From Ahaetulla prasina (taxonomy: Eukaryota; Chordata; Lepidosauria; Squamata; Colubridae), in NCBI RefSeq assembly GCF_028640845.1, contig NC_080539.1:159029236-159093235 (forward strand): DNA of 64,000 bases, given 5' to 3'. The notes under the pieces were generated by a model. It did no database searches. It was not told where the DNA came from and saw nothing but the letters and a program-made list of their open reading frames with translations. The position numbers and the translations under genes are program-made. Each line of letters begins with the position of its first letter. Position 1 is the first letter of the stretch. Below, one piece after another: positions 45,855 to 57,044 of the stretch.

Positions 45855-46435
45855 ATTGCTCCACAAGATTCTCTCATCTGTACCTATTATAGCCAGGACT
45901 CCCTCTCCCACTCTCTCCCCATGCATCATGAATAGACTTGGCTGTGAAGGACTTACCTAGACAAAAGGGATATATATTTTCAATCCCTTGAGTCTTCTGA
46001 TTTGTCCTCTTCTAAAGAAGAGAGGTTCTTTCACTCAGCTCTAAGTGTTGCTGCAATAACCAAAAGTAAAACCCAGTCACCTAGATATTTTGCATGGTAC
46101 TGTGGCCAAGGCATCTTTAATGTATGTTCTACTGAAGTAAGTTATCCCTTCTGAAGAACAAAATACAGCTAGATGAGACATACTTCAGTGTTGTTCAACA
46201 TTGAGTTTGGATAAAAAAATCCAATAGTGTTATGCTTGAAATATTGACATCCTAAATTGTAATGACTATCAATAGTCCAAACATAACATTGATTGACTTT
46301 TTCATACAAACGTGACTATAACATTGAAAAAAGAAGCACTGCAAATTGCATCAAAGTATTCGTTAGATGATATAGGTTTTGATTTTCATTGATTACTTAG
46401 AATTAAAATTCTGTATTGCAATATATATATATATA
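45855..46435. other. Unassigned sequence
   Basis: No gene or repeat is recognised; (AT)n at 46421-46436 adjoins the next SINE. Confidence 0.5.
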
Positions 46436-46694
46436 TTTTGTTTACATTTATATCCCGCCCTTCTCCGAAGACTCAGGGCGGTTTACAATGTATAAGGCAA
46501 TAGTCTCATTCTATTTGTATATTTTTTTTTACAAAGTCAACTTATTGCCCCCCCAACAATCTGGGTCCTCATTTTACCTACCTTATAAAGGGTGGAAGGC
46601 TGAGTCAACCTTGGGCCGGGCTCGAACCTGCAGTAATTGCAGGCTCTGTGTTCTAATAACAGGCTTCTCTATTGCCTGAGCTATCCCGGCCCCT
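46436..46694 (-). mobile_element. tRNA-derived SINE with an L2-type LINE tail, minus strand
   Basis: On the minus strand it opens with a tRNA-like head (gccgggatagctcaggcaat as A box, gcaggttcgagcccggccc as B box and stem). It continues through aggttgactcagccttccac and ends with gtaaaccgccctgagtcttc followed by ggagaagggcgggatataaa. That last part is the 3' stem-loop of the L2-type LINE. The chimeric structure is typical of SINEs copied by a partner LINE. Confidence 0.88.
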
Positions 46695-46767
46695 ATATAT
46701 ATAATGTGTCAAACATTCTTCACTTATACTTCTACCTACAATGCAACCTACTGTTCTTCTGATTAAT

Positions 46768-47009
46768 GATAGCAATATCACTTAGACTTATATACCGCTT
46801 CACAGTGGTTTACAGTCCTCTATCAGTGGTTTCCTGAGTCAACATCTTGCTTCCAACAATGTGGGTCCTCATTTTACTGACCTCGCAAGGATGGAAGGCT
46901 GAGTCAACCTTGAGCTAGTGAGAATTGAACTGCTGAACTGCTGGCAGCTAGCAAACAGCAGAAGTAGCCTGCAGTACTGTATTCTAACCACTGCGCCACT
47001 GCAGCTCTT
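46768..47009 (-). mobile_element. tRNA-derived SINE, second tail type, minus strand
   Basis: On the minus strand: gagctgcagtggcgcagtgg (A box), the body ggttgactcagccttccatc shared with 46436-46694, and the tail ctgtaaaccactgtgaagcg followed by gtatataagtctaagtgata. The B box is weak. It is the same family as 52056-52282 and 54522-54742. Confidence 0.82.
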
Positions 47010-49661
47010 GTAAAATAGCTGATAGCAGCCTCTCCCTGCTAAAATTTCCTCCCCAAATATAAAAAAACCTATTTCTTTTAAAGTTAAGAGAACATCTGAA
47101 GAAGAATCTGGTAAATTCAAGAATGAGGTAAATTTCTACATCTCTTGAAGGGAACAGGTTGAGAAAAAAGAAATTCAAACTTAACAAAATAATTTCAGAA
47201 TTCTCAGCAAACTGGACCAGAAGTTGCTTGAGAACATCAAGCAAAATTTCTACAAAGCGATATATGAGATTTTAGTTCCACATAGTTGCTAGGCAGCATC
47301 CAATTAGAGCTCTAATTAGGTTTACACTAGAAGTGATCCCTTCTGCCATGTTTTAAATTGTACGTTAGTGTGTACCTTCTTAGTGTAATCCCCTGTCATC
47401 CATTCTCCAGCAATGTTCTCTCACTTACCTTGTTTTTCCAAATAATTCATTTAATAGTACTTTTATTGTAGGGTAATAAATCTGTCATGAGCTATTTATT
47501 TCTCAGAAGGCATTTTATCCTGGCACAGCTTCGAAAAAACCATTTGACCTGGTATAGCCATATGAAATCCCAAGAATTTTATTGTCTATAAATATGTCCT
47601 GTGCAATGCTGCTCAGGAAGTACTGCAGGGGTACTGTAGATTGTATGACACTTAATAACTCTGCATTGGCTTTGGTTTTTAAAAAGACTATTATCTGTTC
47701 AGACTGACATCTGACCTTGCTTAGCACCAGAAAATGGCCTAATGCCTTTAGTGAGAAAGATCTGCTATATATGTTTAAAACAATCTAATTTTTCACTCCT
47801 CCTTCAATCCTTGAGACATGACAATGATACATGTTTCAGACTCTAGAATTTCTATATTTACATTTCATGGCAAATTAGTACCACCAGCTGTCTTGGTATG
47901 CAAATCCTTTATGACAGCCTGTTGTTCATTTATATTATCTGTGAATGGTACATTATATACCGTTGTAAAAACACCCTCCTTGCAGGTTCCCAAAATCTGC
48001 TTTGTGGGGGATAAGGAATTCCTAGAATGGTTTGGGGGAAGCATAGAGAGGCTGGAGGGAGGAAAAGGGGAAAAAAGTTTTTCCATTGAAGACAGATATC
48101 CACTGGCATAACATTAAGATGCTTGCAAACATTTGTGGGTTCTTGATGAAATCCATTCATCAAAATTCACCCAGCTCTTAAAGGAGCCACCTTTCCTTTC
48201 CTTTTTCAAATTCCAGCAGAAGCCAGAGATATGGCAAGCAGATTTGTGCTGACTAGAGGAGAACAAGATTTAATAAATAGTAGAGAGGCAGTGGGCTTGT
48301 GCTAGTACAAGCTTGGAATTACTTTGTCCAAAATATTTTCTAATAGTGCAATGCCCTATGTTACATATCATAAGCATCAGCATTGTTTTATGAAAACCAA
48401 ATAAGCAAAATTCCCTGGCAGCCATTTTAAGATTCCAACTTCATAGCCATCACTATGATTTCCAATAATTAATTTATAACTTTTTTTTCTGTGTTCATAA
48501 ACCACATGCACTTTAAGATCCTGTGATTGGTTAAAGTGAGACTTTGCTATGGAAAGGACTGTCATTTTTCTTGGCTATAAATTTTGTAAATATCGGGAAA
48601 ATTATATAAAAATGACAGCAAAATCTGAACCGGTGAAGAATGATAGGAATTAAAGACTCCATATTCAGAGGACATCAGATGGGGGAAGGTTATCCTGGAC
48701 AGTCCAGCAAAGCTATGAGGGATTGAAAATAGATTAGGTTTATGCTTAAAATCATTCAAAGAAGAATACAACCATACAAGGAAAGAGAAAAAATAGGTTT
48801 TAGAAAAGGCAAAAGGACATGAGATCCAAGAGCTAACCTAAAATGGATAATGGTGAGGGGAAGAGAATATAAGGAAATGTATTTTTTTTTATTGACTTCA
48901 GCAGTAAATTTTTGATTGCCAAGATGATGCTAGAATGTTGAATTTATTGAGATCCCCTGCTTATTCTTCTGAGGAACAATGTTTGGAAGTTATTGAAAGA
49001 ATGGAGTACTTCAGAATAGAGAAGAAACCCATACCCTCCCCCCAAATATATTTCACTTGTACAGCACAGCACACATAGAATTAGAAGAAATGAGACTGAA
49101 ATAAAAAATGGAGGTTGAGACAATGACACATAGAGATAAATAGACAATACCATTTACTTAGCTGGAGATACAGAGATGCTAATCAGGAAATCAAAAATGA
49201 AAAATCTGAATTAATGTTAAATGTAACAACAAAGATAATATCAGTCATGATGCTTACTGAATTCACAACTGATGGCAGAGAAATGAAGGTTGTAGGGTTT
49301 TTTTTGTTGGATTAAAGAACAATTAAGAATAGACAGTATGCTGGAGAACTATCAAGATCAACCTCAGGGACAAAGACAATGAGAAATTTAGACAAGATGG
49401 CAGCAGACAAGGATATCCCTGTGACAAAAAAAAGTCAGAATAGTTCAAACATGGTCATTCCACATGTAACAAGCTATTATGAACAATGGACACAAGGTAA
49501 GAGTAAGAGAGAGAAGATGCCTTTTGAGTTATGAATCTGGAGATGACTACTAAAAGATACCACTGATTGCAAGCAGGAGCAAGCAGATGGTCCTGGAAAA
49601 CATAAAGACCGGCTCCTCCTTTCAAGCAGTGATTAGCAAGCAGAAACTCATATATATTGTA
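47010..49661. other. Unassigned AT-rich sequence
   Basis: About 2.6 kb without a named repeat. The frames at 47818-48111 and 47865-48086 oppose each other and show no known domain. Confidence 0.5.
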
Positions 49662-49784
49662 CGGGGGTGAAATGCTCCTGGTTCTGACCAGATCTCGTGA
49701 TCCGGTAGCCATCATGGCTGGTGGGTCGGCGATCCGGTAGCAATGGCAGAGCAAAGCTCCGCCCACCCACTCGCCTGGGTGTCA
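49662..49784 (-). mobile_element. Partial hAT-like MITE family E
   Basis: It starts cgggggtgaaatgctcctgg and has gatctcgtgatccggtagcc and gcaaagctccgcccacccac, the inverse of one half of family E. The other half is missing and is replaced by LINE-like sequence. Confidence 0.72.
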
Positions 49785-49785
49785 T

Positions 49786-50215
49786 TTTATCTTATTTTTA
49801 TTGGTTTAGAGCAGGGGTGTCAAACTCATGTCATGTCGTCACGGCAGTATCACGTGATGTATCGTGGGTGTGGGCGTGGCCAGTGCGTGACTCATCCGGC
49901 TCGGGGGCTGGGAGTTTGACAGTCCTGATTTAGAGAATTTATATGGTCACCCACTCACTTTCAGTGACTCTAGGCAGGTTACAAACAATAAAAAACCCAA
50001 TATAAAAAAGTAAAAACAATAATCTCACACCTGGCAACAATAAGCATATGATGGGCTCCATCCCACTTTGAGTTCCCAGTCCTTTTGGCAAAATCAGGTC
50101 TTTAGAGCCTTGCTAAAGGGTGTCCAAGTGAGGGCCAGTCTAATCTCCACAGGGACAATATTCCAAATTATACTTTGGTAATGTGAATAGCAACCCTAGA
50201 TAAAGGAAGCAGAAA
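49786..50215 (-). mobile_element. LINE 3' region with a third tail type, minus strand, with nested MITE
   Basis: Plus-strand phrases aatttatatggtcacccact, agtgactctaggcaggttac and, further in, gtgagggccagtctaatctc look like the inverse of a LINE end with stem sequences around 'gcctagagtcact'. A MITE is inserted at 49812-49927. No open coding part; the lineage is uncertain. Confidence 0.55.
49812..49927 (-). mobile_element. hAT-like MITE family A
   Basis: It starts caggggtgtcaaactcatg and ends gggagtttgacagtcctg. TSD gtttagag (49804-49811) against atttagag (49928-49935), 7 of 8. Confidence 0.92.
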
Positions 50216-50366
50216 AAAGCAAAAAGAGATGACTAGACATACAGAATAAAAGAAGAGCTACCATTTATTATTAGAGAAAGCTCAGGCTCAGGAGCTCAAC
50301 CTGATTCAATGGCAACCAGTAATTACTAATAGGTATCTACATGTATGTTTTGTGAGGGAGGAGAAG

Positions 50367-50618
50367 CAGTGGTGAAGTCCAAAATTTTTTACTACCAGTT
50401 CTGTGGGCGTGGCATGGTGGGAGTAGTGTGGCTTGGTGGGCATGGCAGGGGAAGGATACTGCAAAATTCCCATTCCCTTCCCACTCCTGGGGGAAGGATA
50501 TTGCAAAATCTCCATTCCCATCCCACTCTGGGGCCAGCCAGAGGTGATAATTGCCGGTTCTCCGAACTACTCAAAATTTCCGCTACCAGTTCGTCAGAAC
50601 CTGCTGGATTTCACCCTG
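50367..50618 (-). mobile_element. hAT-like MITE family D
   Basis: It starts cagtggtgaagtccaaaatt and ends ctggatttcaccctg. Perfect 8-bp TSD aggagaag (50359-50366 and 50619-50626). It shares ggaaggatattgcaaaatc with the other family D copies. Confidence 0.94.
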
Positions 50619-50635
50619 AGGAGAAGCATCTACAA

Positions 50636-50770
50636 CAAGGGTATCCAACCTTGGCAACTTTAAGACTTGGGAACTTCAACTCCGACAATTCCCCAGCCAG
50701 CATTACTGGCTGCGGAATTTTGGGCGTTGAAGTTCCCAAGTCTTAAAGTTGCCAAAGTTGGACACCCATG
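50636..50770. mobile_element. hAT-like hairpin MITE family C
   Basis: It starts caagggtatccaaccttggc and ends gccaaagttggacacccatg. TSD atctacaa (50628-50635) against atctacag (50771-50778). It lies one base beyond the TSD of the family D copy, so the two are effectively in tandem. Confidence 0.92.
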
Positions 50771-50778
50771 ATCTACAG

Positions 50779-51837
50779 CATTCTTCTTTTATCTTCAATA
50801 TTAAGTACAAAAAAGTTTCCACTGATTTTGTTGGCATGGCCTCTAAGAAGGGAAACTTTAGACATGCCCGATCTGTAGTGCGTAGGCTGTAACATTAATT
50901 TAACGTTTTATTACATTGAACATAGATCTCTTCTTTTTTATGGTTAAGTGCAACGAGGAATGCAAAGTTGCAAAGTTGGCAAAAGAATGCTATTGGGATG
51001 ACTTTCTTATTTTGTGGGACTTTCTTCAAGGGCATAATTTCCAATCTGAATTGTAGCCATTCCCTCCAACTAACCATTCTATTCACTACTCCTTGGAAAA
51101 TAGGTGTTTGATTCAGTTGTATTCCTGCTGATTTTTTTAAAAATAAAAACTACCGAGCTGTTACTCAATCCTGGAACCAATTGGATTGGAAACTAATTCT
51201 GACATTTCCCTGCCATCTCCAGAATTAAGAATGGAATATTATTAGTTTCCTTTTCATTTGCTGTAGAGAATGTTTAACAGCATCTGTCAGAGGAAAAAAA
51301 TAAAACTTATCAAACCAGGCACAAAATCCAAGTTTCAGTAAGATGATAATGGAAAGGCCAATATTGTTTGATTTATCTGTACATGTTTTTGTCCCCTTTC
51401 ACTTTGGCAGATATGTGAGATGCTGATTTAGATGTACATCATACTTTGCAAGAAAAAACCCTACAGTTTTTCAGCTATTTGGTTGGGAGTCTCTTCAGGA
51501 ATAGCTGAAGGTTACCTTTTGTTCAGCACATCCAGTCCTCTTATTTATTCAACCCCTGATTTATTCAATACCAGCAAATTCAATCCCTGATTGGACTTCT
51601 GGATGAAATTTAGTCGTTCTGTAAAAAAGTAGAGCAAATTTGTTAATGTAAAGACTAAGGTTGAAACACTGAGCAATTTATAACACAGCTGAAAGAGTTT
51701 CATATTTTTTTAAACAATCTGAGAAATACTCTACAATTATCAAACATTTAGCAAGAAAGAATCAAGAAGAGGTTCAACAGCGTCTTTTTCTTTTACTATA
51801 ATAGAACAGAAACGTTAATCCTTCCCAAACCTGTGTC
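50779..51837. other. Unassigned sequence
   Basis: AT-rich with no recognised gene or repeat. Confidence 0.5.
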
Positions 51838-51845
51838 ATCCATAC

Positions 51846-51982
51846 CAGTGGTGGGATTCAAATAATTTAACAACCGGTTCTCTGCCCTAATGATTTCTTT
51901 CAACAACCAGTTCACCAAACTGCTCAGAAAGTTAACAACCGGTTCTCCCGAAGTGGTGCGAACTGGCTGAATCCCACCACTG
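51846..51982. mobile_element. hAT-like MITE family G (137 bp)
   Basis: It starts cagtggtgggattcaaataa and ends ctgaatcccaccactg, so the first 15 or so bases are an inverted repeat. Perfect 8-bp TSD atccatac (51838-51845 and 51983-51990). Internally aacaaccggttctc occurs twice. The ends differ from families A to E. Confidence 0.95.
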
Positions 51983-52055
51983 ATCCATACACAGTACATT
52001 GGAATGAGAACAAAAGCGAAAAAAATAGGTTCTTTTACAGAAAGAATTCATATAA

Positions 52056-52282
52056 GAGCCGTGGCACAGTGGTTAGAATGCAGTCCTCCAGGCTACTTCT
52101 GCTGACTGCTGGCTGCCAGCAGTTTGAGTCTCACCGGCTCAAGGGTGACTCAACCTTCCATCCTTCCCAGGTCAGTAAAAGGAGGACTCAGATTGTTGGC
52201 GCCAATATGCTGACTTGTAAACCGCTTAGAGAGGGCTGTAAAGTACTGTGAAATGGTAAATAAGTCTAAGTGCTATTGCTAA
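52056..52282 (+). mobile_element. tRNA-derived SINE, second tail type
   Basis: The head gagccgtggcacagtggtta (A box) and ccagcagtttgagtctcac (B box) are followed by gggtgactcaaccttccatc and the tail ttgtaaaccgcttagagagg, then taagtctaagtgctattgct. This is the best copy of its family. The tail has the same plan (ACCGC stem, GGT partner) as LINE ends here. Confidence 0.85.
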
Positions 52283-52542
52283 GTGCCATATACCCATACT
52301 TATGGAAAACATAATGGAAATTGCAAGAGGAGTGTGACAAACCTTCTACGCTAATTAAATATTTTAGGACAAAATAATCTTTCCGCTCACATTGATGCAT
52401 GTATCTCACCGGTTCACTAGAAACTAATTTTTAACGTGCTAAATGTTAAACTTAGATATGTTGTTTATTGCTGACAGATGGATACACCTGCTTAATATCT
52501 CATTTGTGCTTTTGTTTTGTTTTTCAACTGTATGGAAAATAG

Positions 52543-52898
52543 GTAAAGGCAAAGGTTTCCCTCGCACAAATATGCTAGTTGTTCCCGATTCTAGGGGGCA
52601 GGTGCTCATCTCTGTTTCAAAGCCGAAGAGCCAGCGCTGTCCGAAGATGTCTCCGTGGTCATGTGGTCGGCATGACTAAACACCAAAGGTGCATGGAACG
52701 CTGTTACCTTCCCACCCAAGGTGGTCCCTATTTTTCTCCTTGCATTTTTTACATGCTTTCGAACTGCTAGGTTGGCAGTAGCTGGGGTAAGTAACATGAA
52801 CTCACCCCATTACGCGGCACTAGGGATTCGGACCGCTGAACTGTCGACCTTTCGATCGACAAGCTCAGCATCTTAGCCATGGAGCCATCATGTCCCTA
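52543..52898 (-). mobile_element. Sauria-type SINE with TSD
   Basis: Same structure as 5995-6353: on the plus strand it begins gtaaaggcaaaggtttccct (inverted ACCTTT tail) and ends with the inverted tRNA-like head (ggattcggaccgctgaactg, then ttagccatggagcc). Flanking 12-bp repeats tatggaaaatag (52531-52542) and tatggaaattag (52899-52910) differ at one base, a good LINE-type TSD. The B box has one change (ggtccgaatcc). Confidence 0.92.
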
Positions 52899-53097
52899 TA
52901 TGGAAATTAGTATGCAATTTAATACATATTTATCCCAAGGTCCATATTTTGCATCCATGTGTGGGTTTAAACAGATTCGGTTTGGTGTCTTTGGAGATTC
53001 TCAGTCATCCAGGTCATGGATGAGAAACGATGTCTTCAAGGAAAAACAAAGCAAGTCCAGTTGCCTCTTGAACAAGCACATTTGAGATGTTCAGTTT

Positions 53098-53280
53098 GGT
53101 GCAGTGGTCAAAGCAACTGGACTAGAAAACAGGAGATTTGAGCCCTCCCCTGAGAGCCTTAAGGGAAAAAACAATGGCAAACTTCTTCAGATCATGTTGC
53201 CAAGTAAACTACAGGGATGTGTCCAGGCATTAGTTAAGAGTCTCTAAGTTGATGGCACAAGAACGAAACCAAAAAGGAAA
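53098..53280 (+). mobile_element. Decayed tRNA-derived SINE with BovB-like tail
   Basis: It has gtttggtgcagtggtcaaag (A box), gagatttgagccctcc (B box remnant), tggcaaacttcttcagatca and ctacagggatgtgtccaggc. It is the same order as 62358-62590, but with more changes. Confidence 0.6.
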
Positions 53281-53372
53281 ACTAATACATATAATATTTA
53301 TTAAAGTGCATACTGTGGCAAACAATTACTCTAATGCAATTGACTTTCTATTTGCCCTTAACTTCCAGCCTT

Positions 53373-53953
53373 TGTCGTGTCCCACTCCTCCGCTGACGGC
53401 CGGGTCAGGGAAATCCGAATCAGGTGTGCCTCTGCAGCTCTGCCAAAGTCCTAGCAAAGTCCTCAGGGCAGGCAGGAGACCAGAAAGTGACTTCAGCAAG
53501 ATATGTTTAGACTTTGCCTGACTCAGAGACTGCCAGCAAGCAGATCCTTTATATAGGCCATGGGGTGTGGCTCCATGACTCAGCACTTATCCAGGCCTGC
53601 CCCTCCCTTCCTTCTGACGCCGCCGCCTATCAATTCTTCTGAAGCGAGGGTCACTCCAATCGGCAGCTGTTGGTAATAGACCTTCCTCAGGCTCACATGC
53701 TGTGGAGGAGGGGGAGGGGTCTAGTTGCTCCATTTGCCTGGGCATGGAGCCAGAGCTGGGGGCTGGAGATACTTGCTCTTCTTCAGCCTGTCTGGGCATG
53801 GAGCCAGGGCTGGGGCCGGGAGATGCCCCCTCCTCAGCCTGTCTGGGCATGGAGCCAGGGCTGGGGCCGGGAGGCATGCTAGGACATTCTTCAGCGTTCG
53901 GAAGCAGATAAGCAGACCCCGGCTGTGGTGGTGAGATCGGACGAGACACAACA
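53373..53953 (-). mobile_element. Solo LTR 2, minus strand
   Basis: It has the same family and orientation as solo LTR 1, with ends TGTTGTGTC and GACACGACA on the minus strand and a perfect 5-bp TSD gcctt (53368-53372 and 53954-53958). It has three tandem-repeat units where LTR 1 has four, and the same TATA region (plus 53547-53559). The different TSDs show two separate insertions. No internal sequence is left. Confidence 0.9.
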
Positions 53954-53958
53954 GCCTT

Positions 53959-54521
53959 AAACACTTTGATTCAGAAGCCACATCACAAAAAAAATTTGGA
54001 ACACTAATTAAAATTGGATAATTGTGTTTTAATTTGCCTATAGGCAACCATTTAGGCACATTTGCACTTATCTTTCTCAAATAGGAAGTGTGATACTTCA
54101 ATAATATGAATACAAATGTTTCTCATTGTGACCTTCTGCTGAAATTGTTTCCTGGAAAAATAGCTCTTCATTACTAGAACAAGCATTTTGAGCAATGTTA
54201 TTTAAACATAATTGAGAAAGTGAATCTCAACAACATATTTTATATTTGACTCAGAAATTCCTACCATTTCCTTATTTGACATCTACTGCATTGTCTCTTA
54301 GAGTCTACTTCTTAGCTGTGAAGAAATCACTGACACATGAAAAAATTAATTTTACTTATGAAACAATAATGTTATCTCCAAAGTCAAAATGAGGTTGAGA
54401 AATTAGTCATAGATTCACTTTAAAAGAAAGTTTTTGACAAGCTGTAAAAATACTGGAATGTTAAGAGTTTTCTTTTTTTTTTTAATGTGTGCACAGTATT
54501 TAAATATATGCATTTGTAAGT
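53959..54521. other. Unassigned sequence
   Basis: AT-rich, with a T-run at 54472-54483. No gene or repeat recognised. Confidence 0.5.
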
Positions 54522-54742
54522 AGTAACAGCAGTAAGATTTATGTACCGTTTCCTAGTGTTTTACAGTCCTTTCTAAGCAGTTTACCGAGTCAGCATATTG
54601 CCCCCAACAATTTGGGTCCTCATTTTACCAACCTTGGAAGGATGGAAGGTTGATCAATTTTGAGCCGGTAATAATCGAACTGCTGGCACTCGGCAGAGTT
54701 TGCCAGCAATACCGTATTCAAATCACTGTGCCACCATGGCTC
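54522..54742 (-). mobile_element. tRNA-derived SINE, second tail type, minus strand
   Basis: On the minus strand: gagccatggtggcacagtga (A box), then ttgatcaaccttccatcctt and ggacccaaattgttgggggc and the tail region near ggaaacggtacataaatctt. Diverged relative of 46768-47009. Confidence 0.78.
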
Positions 54743-55074
54743 CAATGTAACATTGGAGGCAGGTGATCCTCTGAATGTTTCAGTCTTATGAGCATACTAG
54801 TCAGCATGACTAATTATAAGGATGCTGGGTACTGTAGTTAAACATCATCTGTGTGGCCAAAGGTTCAATCAATGCCTATATTTATATACTGTACCTTTTA
54901 ATAAAATAGCACAGAATGACAGAGTTCTGTGGTCATCTCAGGTACTGATTCCAAAAAAAGAAATACAATTTTGCTTAATAAATACCTCTTCTTGGTTTAA
55001 AGGGGGAAATGTCCCAGTTATTTGTAAAACTGGCAAGATCCTGTTTATATTATAACGTGTCTTTGATAAATGAG
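54743..55074. other. Unassigned sequence
   Basis: No gene or repeat is recognised; it leads into a LINE fragment. Confidence 0.45.
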
Positions 55075-55425
55075 GTGCTAAAATATGATACACGAGCACA
55101 CAATAGATTTAAGCTTAATGTGAACCGCTCCAATCTTGATGGCAGAAAATATGACTTCAGTAACAGAATTGTTAATGCCTGGAATACACTACCTGACTAC
55201 CTGACCCAAAGCTTCAACCAAAAACTGTCTACCATTGACCTCACCATTCCTAAGAGGTCTGTAAGGGGCATGCATAAGAGCACAAGCGTGCCTACCGTTC
55301 CTGACCTATTGTTTCCTTTCATTATATCCAATTAATATAGTTATTACATACTTATGCTTATATATATGCTTATATATTATATAGTTATTTTCATGCTTAT
55401 GCTTATATATACTGTTGTGACAAAA

Positions 55426-55468
<43 letters not shown>

Positions 55469-55470
55469 AT
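55075..55470 (+). mobile_element. LINE family X, 3' fragment
   Basis: The frame ending at 55335 has NRFKLNVNRSNLDGRKYDF, NRIVNAWNTLPDYL and IDLTIPKRSVRGMHKS, closely matching 34455-34950. The tail is a long (AAATA)n at about 55424-55470. Confidence 0.8.
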
Positions 55471-55705
55471 ATATTTTAGTCTACAGTCCTCTGATTACCA
55501 CAGACATAGCCCAAGCAACATTTGTATAAGATCATCAAGCTTCTGACAGTATTGAACTTTTAATTAATGATTTTGTCAATTATCTCAGAATGGACAGGAC
55601 CAGTAGCCGTAGTTTCTTTGCCAGAAAGCCTTTGATACAATTTCTTGGAAAGTGGGTTTTAATTTGGGATTCCCAGAAGTTTTATATTTCAGTTTGACAT
55701 GGCAT

Positions 55706-56262
55706 AAATTAATTAATTAATTAATTAATTAATTTGATTTCTATACCGCCCTTCTCCCGAAGGACTCAGGGTGGTTTACAGCCAAGCTAAAACAACATAA
55801 ATAAAAATTAAAACATTTTAAAAAACTGATTCTAAAATTTGGCCAAAATAGTTAAAACTGTCATAAAACTCACCTAAAATCCCCACATTTAAAAATTGCG
55901 TTAGGTTAGGCCAGACCTGCACAGTGGAACAAAAAGGTTTTTAGTTCGCGTTTAAAGGTCCGGAGGTCAGGGAGTTGACGCAACCTTGGAGGGAGCTCAT
56001 TCCAAAGAATAGGAGCCCCCACAGAGAAGGCCCTCCCCCTGGGGGTCGCCAGTCGGCATTGTTTGACTGACGGCACCCTATGGAGTCCCTCCCTGTGGGA
56101 GCGCACAGGTCGATGGGAGGCTATTGGCGGCAGTAGGCGCAGTTCCAAGCCCAGAATTTCAAGTCTGGTGGCATAAGGGATTCTAATGTGAGTAGAGGAG
56201 TGGAGTACTCTCCTTGTGAAATACCTCTGGACCCGCTCAATCGTGTTAATATCCAATGTACA
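55706..56262 (-). mobile_element. Chimeric LINE insertion: L2-type 3' end joined to family X
   Basis: From the (AATT)n/(TTAA)n tail at 55706 to about 56139 the minus strand is an ordinary L2-type 3' fragment with stem-loop and C-terminal coding end. From 56140 to about 56262 the minus strand instead encodes IERVQRYFTRRVLHSS and ATRLEILGLEL, the region upstream of the C-terminus in CR1/Rex1-like LINEs such as family X. The two parts have the same orientation. Their junction is in one open frame (56256-55906). Confidence 0.75.
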
Positions 56263-57036
56263 GTGTGGATATACAGTGTGAAATATAATGAAATTACTCA
56301 GACAATTAGCCTTGCCATTACTGATAAGACTTTAAGAATGGTATCTCATGTTGGACATAATTAGCTGTATAGGTTTCATCTTCTTGGAAGCTTGTAATTT
56401 TTACCTGGGACCTCTCAGCTGGCAAGTTTTCTTTATTAGAGATTGAGACAAGTATATTACATTAATCTGGACATAGTCTATGGAATAACAAGCTTAAGTG
56501 ATCTAGTGTAAATCAACAACAGGCAAAACAATCCCCAGCTTTTAAAATAATATTTTAAAAAATAATACATGCAACACAGTTATTTCATATTTATTGGACA
56601 CCTCCCAGGCATGTTTAATAAAGTTGTTTGCAGTTGTTTTAAATGGAAATTGGAAGACAATCCTATGTTATGGGTTTGTTCCTCATAGAGGTCTGGCTCA
56701 AAGCATCCTTCATGGAATACATACAATTCTGCTATTTGCCCAGACTTGGATTCAGTGCATCAGGAACAAAATCAAATAAGTGGTTTTGACTAGCTGTTGA
56801 CATACCTCAGGGAGGAAGGAAAGACAACATATTCCCTGCCTATTTCCCTCCCCTCCACCTTATGTGTTACAACTGGGTTTCACAGTTTTTGCCTGGATTG
56901 TTTTCAGAGGAACAGCCTATGCCTGTTTATTACTTTAAATAGCCACATGGACCATTTTTTATATGCCTAAATATATGCACCCCTTCAGAAAGTGTTGGAA
57001 TGATTAAGTCTTTTCCCATTATTTTCATGATTATGA
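56263..57036. other. Unassigned sequence
   Basis: No gene or repeat recognised. Confidence 0.5.
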
Positions 57037-57044
57037 CATTGGGG

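Noticed and set aside
46436..46694. Functional tRNA gene
   Set aside because: The head is joined to a SINE body and a LINE-type tail, with no terminator in the right place.
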